DNA of 9,738 nucleotides from Flemingiibacterium sp045587285 (GTDB lineage: Bacteria; Bacillota; Clostridia; Oscillospirales; CAG-272): NCBI GenBank assembly GCA_045587285.1, contig JAZNBZ010000145.1, positions 1 through 9,738 of the forward strand, given 5' to 3'. Of the stretch, positions 5,487-9,738 are shown in pieces. Below the pieces are notes generated by a model. It did not search any database. It worked only from the letters and a program-made list of their open reading frames with translations, and was not told where the DNA came from. Each line of letters starts with the position of its first letter. Position 1 is the stretch's first letter. Position numbers and translations under genes: made by a program.

Positions 5487-7281
5487 ATCTTATATTCATC
5501 CACACGCACATATTCGTGGGACCGCGGTTCGCGAACGCCGCGAAGGGAATGAGCTTGAGGGTGAAATCCTCGAAATCGTCGGTGTAGCGTCTGTAGAGCG
5601 CGCCGTCGCCGACCTTTTTCTTTGCCTTTACCTCTGCGGTGTAGCCGCAAAGCTCCTCACAGTACGTCGCCTTCGCCGCGAAATCCTTGTCGATGAAGAT
5701 GGAGTGGAGATTTTCACCGTTGTCAACGCCCTCCGCCGCCATAACGTACGGACCCATACAAACGGCAACCTTGCCGCAGTTTTCATACACGCCGACGTTG
5801 CTCTCCACTATAAACGGAGTCATCTTGAAATTAACGATTATCTCTCTGCCCGTAGCCTCGATGACCGCGTAGCCGTTCTCCATAACGTACGGCACGTTTA
5901 TATCGAAATCGGTGCACCACGACGGAATTCTCACGTGAACGCGCTCTGCGCCGCCCGACGTGATCTTTACCTCGCCGCTTCTCGGATAATCGGTAACCTG
6001 CGACACGGTTATACCGTCTATCGCCGCGTGAGAGGACATAAACTGATTGACGAAAACGTCTCTGTTTTCGTACGCGTAAATATATCCCTCAACCGACGAG
6101 AGCACGCGGTTTAAGTTGGGAGGACAGCAGGACGTTTCGAACACAGCCTTTCTCTCGAAGGGCGCGTACTTGTCGCGCTCACCGAGGTGCGACACGGGAA
6201 CGTCGTAGTTTTTGAGGTCGATCGCGAGGGGATTTTCGTAGAAGAAGGATCTGCCGTCAAGCGAAAGTCCTGACATCATACCGTTATAGAGGATACGCTC
6301 GATAAGGTCTGCGTATCTCGAATTATTATCAAAGAGAGCCATACTTTTAGAGAAGAACATAAGCGAGATCGCCGCGCAGGTCTCGGTGTACGCTCTGTCG
6401 TTTTTGAGGTCGTACGGCACGGTAACCTCCTCGCCGAAATGCGTCGAGCCTATACCGCCGGTTACGTACATTTTTCTCTCCACGATATCGTCGTAGATAG
6501 CACGGCACGCCTCGTAAAGCTCCTTGTCACCCGTTTCGTACGCGTAGTCGGCAACGCCCGTGTAAAGGTAGCAAAGACGAACGGCGTGACCTTCCGCGAT
6601 ACGCTTTTCTCTGATAGGAGTATCGCTCTGGAAGCATCTGCCCGTCTTATCCTCGACGCGCTTTCCGCGCTCCTCGATAAAGAAGCCTGCAAGGTCAAGA
6701 TACTTTTTCTTGCCCGTAATGCGGTATGCACGCATAAGCGCAAGCTCGAGCTCGGGGTGACCGGGGGTTACGAATTCCGCAGACTTTTCCTCAACGAATA
6801 TCTTTATAATAAGATCAACGTACTTCTCCATAAGGATAAGAAATCTCGATCTGTCGGTTGCAACGCAGTATGCAAGCGCCGCCTCTAAAAGGTGTCCCGC
6901 GCAGTAAAGCTCGTGCTTAAAGCGGTCGGTAAAGCGCTTGCCAGGCTCGACGACGGTGAAATACGTGTTGAAATAACCGTCCTCAGTCTGATGCTCCTCG
7001 ATCTTATCAATAAGGCTCTCGACCTTCGCCTCAAGCTCGTCGTCTCTATGCTTTGCAAGTATGTAAGCCGCGCCCTCCATCCATTTTGCAACGTCGGAGT
7101 CCCAGAAGAAATGCGGTCTTAATGGCATACCCTCCTTCCAATTGCAGTCGAACGCATCAAAGCGTCCCGTTTCCTTGAAACGGTCGTACACCGCGTTTAT
7201 GGTAACGAGTCTGTTAAGCTCCTGCTTGTCGTGCAAAAGTCCACCATCAAGGGTAACCTTCTCACATCCGATATGTTTCAT
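5485..7281 (-). CDS. GH127 family glycoside hydrolase (beta-L-arabinofuranosidase type)
   Basis: 598-aa enzyme with an (alpha/alpha)6-barrel followed by beta domains. Family GH127 includes the bifidobacterial beta-L-arabinofuranosidase HypBA1, which uses a zinc-bound cysteine nucleophile. Matching residues are visible: the Glu in HFGEEVTV (284 or 285) as acid/base, E300 and C302 in AYTETCAA as zinc ligands, and C385/C386 in TSCCPPN, one as nucleophile and both near zinc. Other family-like stretches are HELYCAGHLLEAALAY (123-138) and ILYNGMMSGLSLDG. No signal peptide is seen, so it probably acts inside the cell on imported arabinofuranosyl oligosaccharides. It is somewhat shorter than HypBA1. 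The start has AAGGAG 7 bases upstream. It lies divergent from an AraC-family regulator that probably controls it. Exact sugar specificity is not proven, since GH127 relatives vary. Confidence 0.88.
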   Translation of the reverse strand: MKHIGCEKVTLDGGLLHDKQELNRLVTINAVYDRFKETGRFDAFDCNWKEGMPLRPHFFWDSDVAKWMEGAAYILAKHRDDELEAKVESLIDKIEEHQTEDGYFNTYFTVVEPGKRFTDRFKHELYCAGHLLEAALAYCVATDRSRFLILMEKYVDLIIKIFVEEKSAEFVTPGHPELELALMRAYRITGKKKYLDLAGFFIEERGKRVEDKTGRCFQSDTPIREKRIAEGHAVRLCYLYTGVADYAYETGDKELYEACRAIYDDIVERKMYVTGGIGSTHFGEEVTVPYDLKNDRAYTETCAAISLMFFSKSMALFDNNSRYADLIERILYNGMMSGLSLDGRSFFYENPLAIDLKNYDVPVSHLGERDKYAPFERKAVFETSCCPPNLNRVLSSVEGYIYAYENRDVFVNQFMSSHAAIDGITVSQVTDYPRSGEVKITSGGAERVHVRIPSWCTDFDINVPYVMENGYAVIEATGREIIVNFKMTPFIVESNVGVYENCGKVAVCMGPYVMAAEGVDNGENLHSIFIDKDFAAKATYCEELCGYTAEVKAKKKVGDGALYRRYTDDFEDFTLKLIPFAAFANRGPTNMCVWMNIR

Positions 7282-7302
7282 AGCACTTCTCCTTTTTGCG
7301 TA

Positions 7303-7331
7303 TTGACACGCGCCTTTTTTTATATTATAAT
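7303..7331 (+). promoter_or_regulatory. Perfect-consensus promoter of the AraC-family regulator
   Basis: TTGACA (7303-7308), 17-base spacer, TATAAT (7326-7331). Transcription would start near 7338, giving a leader of about 50 bases. The longer reading frame that begins at 7296 starts before this promoter and is therefore not used. Confidence 0.8.
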
Positions 7332-7352
7332 AGAAATAGCTTCACATTACAA
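7324..7352 (-). promoter_or_regulatory. Promoter of the GH127 gene, overlapping the regulator promoter
   Basis: On the minus strand TTGTAA (7352-7347), 17-base spacer, TATAAT (7329-7324). The -10 box overlaps the plus-strand -10 box by four bases and the -35 is poor, as expected for an activator-dependent promoter. Transcription would start near 7317, about 36 bases before the GH127 start. Confidence 0.65.
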
Positions 7353-7357
7353 GTGAA
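7341..7357. promoter_or_regulatory. Inverted repeat, candidate regulator binding site
   Basis: TTCAC, seven bases, GTGAA. The centre contains the -35 box of the GH127 promoter (7347-7352), and the site lies just downstream of the regulator's own transcription start. A protein bound here would affect both promoters. Which protein binds is inferred from position only. Confidence 0.4.
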
Positions 7358-7388
7358 AATAAATCTAAATATAGTGAGAATTTCCAAC

Positions 7389-8180
7389 ATGATAAAAATA
7401 AACGGAAGCGACAGCTTTGAATACGTAATGACCGGCGTTTTAAAAAGCGATGGGAATTGGTGCCACCCCAGACGCATAAAAGACTCGTACGAGATCATCT
7501 TTATGTACGACGGAGTCGCGTACGTCGGCGAGGACGGAGTTGACTACACGCTCTACAAGGACGACGTGCTTTTTCTCGAGCCGGGACGGGAGCATTACGG
7601 CATAAAGCCGTCGGGACAGGACGTTTCCTTTGCGTGGATACACTACTACACCGACCACGAGCCGTATAAAAACCTCCCCAAATGCTTTCGTGCAAGCGAT
7701 CCGTACACGCTCAAAACGCTATTTTCGCAGTGCCTGCACGCGGCGAATACGCCGAGCTATCCGCCCGTCTGCGCGGACTATTACACCGCGCTTATCGCCG
7801 AGGAGGTGCTCCGCCTTTCCAAGACCAACAACGCGGCGCAAAGCTATCTTGCCGCGCAGATAAAGGATTTCGTAGACCTCAACACCGACGACAACCTATC
7901 CGTCGCCAACGTATCCGAGCATTTCGGCTATCACGAAAACCACGTAAGCCGTATCTTCAAGGCGGCGTATTCGATGCCGCTCAAGGCGTATATAACGCGC
8001 CGTCAGGTCGAGTACGCGCGCAATCTGTTAAACACCACGCTCTGTACCGTAGGGCAGATAGCGTCAATGCTCTCCTTCAAAAGCGAAAACCACTTCATAA
8101 AATTCTTCAAGTACCACACGAAAATGACGCCGAGCGAGTACCGCAACGCCTACACGGGCACGCACTCAAACAAGCGGTGA
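7389..8180 (+). CDS. AraC-family transcriptional regulator
   Basis: 263-aa one-component regulator. Residues about 1-130 form a cupin-like sugar-sensing domain (YEIIFMYDGVAYV, YTLYKDDVLFLEPGREHYGI, FAWIHYY). Residues about 158-258 form the AraC/XylS DNA-binding domain with two helix-turn-helix units: NLSVANVSEHFGYHENHVSRI and TVGQIASMLSFKSENHFIKF, ending in FKYHTKMTPSEYR. The start at 7389 is set by the domain boundary and the promoter at 7303-7331; its ribosome binding site is weak (GTGAG, about 10 bases away). It is divergent from GH127 and most likely activates it in response to an arabinose-containing sugar. Confidence 0.9.
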   Translation: MIKINGSDSFEYVMTGVLKSDGNWCHPRRIKDSYEIIFMYDGVAYVGEDGVDYTLYKDDVLFLEPGREHYGIKPSGQDVSFAWIHYYTDHEPYKNLPKCFRASDPYTLKTLFSQCLHAANTPSYPPVCADYYTALIAEEVLRLSKTNNAAQSYLAAQIKDFVDLNTDDNLSVANVSEHFGYHENHVSRIFKAAYSMPLKAYITRRQVEYARNLLNTTLCTVGQIASMLSFKSENHFIKFFKYHTKMTPSEYRNAYTGTHSNKR

Positions 8181-8194
8181 CGCACGGCGAAAGT

Positions 8195-8207
8195 CGAATT
8201 TAATTCG
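8195..8207. promoter_or_regulatory. Short palindrome upstream of the LacI-type promoter
   Basis: CGAAT-TTA-ATTCG, 12 bases before the -35 box of the next promoter and 15 bases after the AraC-type stop codon. It lacks a T-tract, so it does not look like a terminator; an operator is possible. Confidence 0.25.
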
Positions 8208-8219
8208 CAAAATTGCTAC

Positions 8220-8248
8220 TTGAAAACGTACACGGGATGTTATATAAT
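8220..8248 (+). promoter_or_regulatory. Promoter of the LacI-type regulator operon with cre-like site
   Basis: TTGAAA (8220-8225), 17-base spacer, TATAAT (8243-8248). The bases TGAAAACGTACACG (8221-8234) fit the CcpA cre consensus TGWAANCGNTNWCA at 12 of 14 positions and contain a LacI-family half site (TGAAAACG). Autoregulation or catabolite control at the -35 is plausible but inferred. Confidence 0.65.
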
Positions 8249-8256
8249 AAAATTAG

Positions 8257-8273
8257 ACTCTACCTCATAGAGT
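8257..8273 (+). promoter_or_regulatory. Leader inverted repeat at the transcription start
   Basis: ACTCTA, loop CCTCA, TAGAGT, followed by TTTTT. It begins within a few bases of the predicted start of transcription, which suits an operator or a 5'-end hairpin better than a terminator. Part of the T-run comes from the junction with the inserted element at 8276. Confidence 0.4.
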
Positions 8274-8275
8274 TT

Positions 8276-8400
8276 TTAATGTCGTTAAGTTAAGCAAACA
8301 AGGCTATATAACGCACAAAATTTCTTTCGTAGGGGCGCACTGCGTGCGACCGCGGGCGTTCAAAGAACGTCCCTGCCATAAATTTCACTTAATGACATTG
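8276..8400. mobile_element. MITE-like element inserted in the lacI-type leader, with 9-bp flanking repeats
   Basis: The ends AATGTCGTTAAGT (8278-8290) and ACTTAATGACATT (8387-8399) are inverted repeats with 12 of 13 matches. ATAGAGTTT occurs directly on both sides (8267-8275 and 8401-8409), as expected for a target-site duplication. The interior has no gene but holds stem-loops CGCAC/GTGCG (8336-8348) and GGGCGTTC/GAACGTCC (8354-8372), within a GTAGGGG...CCCTGCC palindromic block. Removing the element and one flank restores a short leader of about 32 bases from promoter to AGGAGG and ATG. The mobilising transposase is not in the window. Confidence 0.75.
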
Positions 8401-8420
8401 ATAGAGTTTAGGAGGACAAT

Positions 8421-9410
8421 ATGAACCACAAGAAAATTGCCGAGCTTGCATACGTTTCCCCCTCGACCGTTTCCAAGGCGCTTTCGGGAAGCTCCGAGAT
8501 AAGCAAGGAGCTCGCCGACAGAATATACCGCATCGCCATAGATTGCGGTTACTTTGAGGAAAAGAAGAAACGCAGACGCAAATATACCAACAACGAATCT
8601 ATGCTCGTTGCGGTTTTAGTCCCCGAGCTTCTCGGAAGCTACTACTCGGAAACCGTCACTCGCCTAAAAAACGAGCTTGAGGCAAAGGGCGCGGGCGTTG
8701 CAATATACGTCTACGACTTTGACCATACGAAAATGAACGACATTCTGCGAAGGATAGTTCTTCTCGGCGCGACCGACGGAGTTATAATTTTCGACACGCC
8801 CGAGCTTTCAATAGAGCCGAACATTCCCATAGTGTGTATCAAGGACGCAAAAAAGAGCAAGTACGATTCTATCGGCAATGATATAAGCGCCGTGATTAAC
8901 GACTGTGTATGCTACTTAAAGGAGTGCGGTCACCGTGAGATCGGCTTTGTCGGCGAGCCGTACACACGCTATAAATACGACGCATTTGAAAAAGCACTAT
9001 CAGAGAATGGGCTCGTGCTTAACAAGGATTTCGCACACATAGTAAACACACGCCTCGAGGCGGTAGGTGTCGAGGCAGCCAAAAAGATAATCGCCGCAAA
9101 AGAAAAGCCCACGGCGATAATTGCCGCGTACGACGTTATCGCGCTCTCACTCATACACGAGCTTACCGAGAGCGGCGTGCGCGTCCCCGACGACGTTTCC
9201 GTTATGGGCATCAACAATATTTCCGCCGCCGCGTACGCGCAGGTACCGCTGACTACGGTAGACCTTTTCTCAGAGGAGCAGTACCGCACCGCAGTACAGA
9301 TGCTGTTTGACAAAATAGGTGCCGAGAGCGACGCGGTCAAGCACATAACCGTCGAGCACAAAATAATCGAACGCGCAAGCGTAAAAAAGCACAAAAAGGA
9401 GATAAAATGA
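8421..9410 (+). CDS. LacI-family transcriptional regulator
   Basis: 329-aa regulator of usual family length. Residues 3-22 form the LacI helix-turn-helix (KKIAELAYVSPSTVSKALSG), followed by the hinge-helix region (ISKELADRIYRIAIDCGY). Residues about 60-320 form the periplasmic-binding-protein-like sensor with family landmarks VAVLVPEL, GATDGVIIF, GHREIGFVG, PTAIIAAYDVIALSLIHEL and VPDDVSVMGINN, then PLTTV. It probably represses sugar-utilisation genes until its ligand is present. AGGAGG sits 5 bases before the ATG. The stop overlaps the next start by ATGA, so its first target operon may include itself and the following hydrolase. The ligand cannot be named. Confidence 0.92.
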   Translation: MNHKKIAELAYVSPSTVSKALSGSSEISKELADRIYRIAIDCGYFEEKKKRRRKYTNNESMLVAVLVPELLGSYYSETVTRLKNELEAKGAGVAIYVYDFDHTKMNDILRRIVLLGATDGVIIFDTPELSIEPNIPIVCIKDAKKSKYDSIGNDISAVINDCVCYLKECGHREIGFVGEPYTRYKYDAFEKALSENGLVLNKDFAHIVNTRLEAVGVEAAKKIIAAKEKPTAIIAAYDVIALSLIHELTESGVRVPDDVSVMGINNISAAAYAQVPLTTVDLFSEEQYRTAVQMLFDKIGAESDAVKHITVEHKIIERASVKKHKKEIK

Positions 9411-9738
9411 ACGCTTTAAAAATCGGTTGGGCTGAAGCCAACATAACCCCTGACAAAAAGGTTTCCCTCGTGGGACAGTTTGCCGAAAGAATTTCCGAAT
9501 ACGTTGAAAAGCCGCTCACCGCAACGGCTCTCGCTATCGAAAACGGCGACGAGCAGGTGATCTTCTGCTCGTGCGACCTCGTTAATGTGTCGCTTGCGCT
9601 CATTCGCGGTGTGCGCGAAAGGCTGTCTGCGGCAGACTGCGGCATTGATCCCGAGCGCGTTATTATGAGCGCAATACACACGCACACAGGTCCCGTCTAC
9701 ACGGGCTATATCAACGAGCCCACGAGAAACGAGGAGGG
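9407..9738 (+). CDS. Neutral/alkaline ceramidase-like hydrolase, N-terminal part (runs off window)
   Basis: 110 complete codons, open at the window end. The start ATG overlaps the LacI-type stop (ATGA) and has AAGGAG 5 bases upstream. The N-terminus (IGWAEANITPD, then FAERISEYVEKPLTATALAIENG, VIFCSCDLV) and the motif SAIHTHTGP (H91, H93) match the N-terminal domain of the neutral/alkaline non-lysosomal ceramidase family, where these histidines help bind the catalytic zinc. No signal peptide is seen, unlike secreted true ceramidases. In sugar-linked gene sets of Clostridia such proteins have no proven substrate; hydrolysis of an amide or ester on a glycan or lipid is possible. Remaining catalytic residues lie beyond the window. 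Confidence 0.75.
   Translation, partial: MNALKIGWAEANITPDKKVSLVGQFAERISEYVEKPLTATALAIENGDEQVIFCSCDLVNVSLALIRGVRERLSAADCGIDPERVIMSAIHTHTGPVYTGYINEPTRNEE

Noticed and set aside
5434..6114. Plus-strand 226-aa reading frame opposite GH127
   Set aside because: It is antisense to clear GH127 coding sequence with active-site motifs, starts inside the terminator and has no recognisable domain.
7296..7388. Upstream start for the AraC-family protein
   Set aside because: That codon lies before the -35 box of the gene's own promoter, so it would not be on the transcript.
8257..8277. Leader hairpin before lacI-type gene as an attenuator
   Set aside because: The stem is only 6 bp and AT-rich, begins at the transcription start, and part of its T-run lies at the insertion junction.
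1..9738. CRISPR array, tRNA or rRNA genes, retron or diversity-generating element
   Set aside because: No regularly spaced repeats, no tRNA or rRNA sequence and no reverse transcriptase were seen.

Overview
The window looks like chromosomal DNA of an uncultured low-to-mid-GC Bacillota, most likely a gut-type Clostridia. This rests on strong AGGAGG-type ribosome binding sites, near-consensus sigma-A promoters with 17-base spacers, Clostridia-type phage tail and lysis proteins, a GH127 enzyme with AraC and LacI regulators, and small GC-rich palindromic repeats. The taxon is inferred from style, not from a marker gene.

Layout. (1) 1-252: the end of a palindromic repeat, a hairpin-rich stretch of unknown role, and the promoter of a DUF6198/YczE-type membrane protein gene (253-975, +). 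(2) 1012-4147 on the minus strand: a tightly packed phage-derived cassette. In transcription order it holds a 17-codon mini-ORF, a collagen-like tail-fibre/baseplate protein, a tail-tip protein, a 53-aa protein (missed by a simple ORF cut-off), a membrane-anchored holin-like protein, an M23 endolysin with two C-terminal repeats, a two-helix membrane protein and a small holin. Most junctions overlap or nearly touch. It has its own likely promoter (4206-4235) and shares a bidirectional terminator with the membrane gene. No capsid, portal, terminase, tape-measure, integrase or repressor gene is present, and host-type genes flank it closely on both sides. (3) 4396-5301 (+): a 1-phosphofructokinase/LacC-family sugar kinase behind a perfect-consensus promoter, followed by a MITE-like repeat and a strong terminator. 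(4) 5485-7281 (-) and 7389-8180 (+): a GH127 beta-L-arabinofuranosidase-type enzyme and a divergent AraC-family regulator, driven by promoters whose -10 boxes overlap. (5) 8421-9410 and 9407-9738 (+): a LacI-family regulator overlapping by ATGA with the start of a neutral-ceramidase-like hydrolase that runs off the window.

How they work together. Regions 3-5 read as small sugar or glycan catabolic units, each with its own regulator, beside a sugar kinase. The most striking points are the self-contained lysis/host-recognition cassette without a phage; a roughly 125-bp MITE-like element with inverted ends and flanking 9-bp direct repeats sitting between the lacI-type promoter and its ribosome binding site; the face-to-face overlapping araC/GH127 promoters; and a minus-strand terminator built into the -35 box of the kinase promoter.
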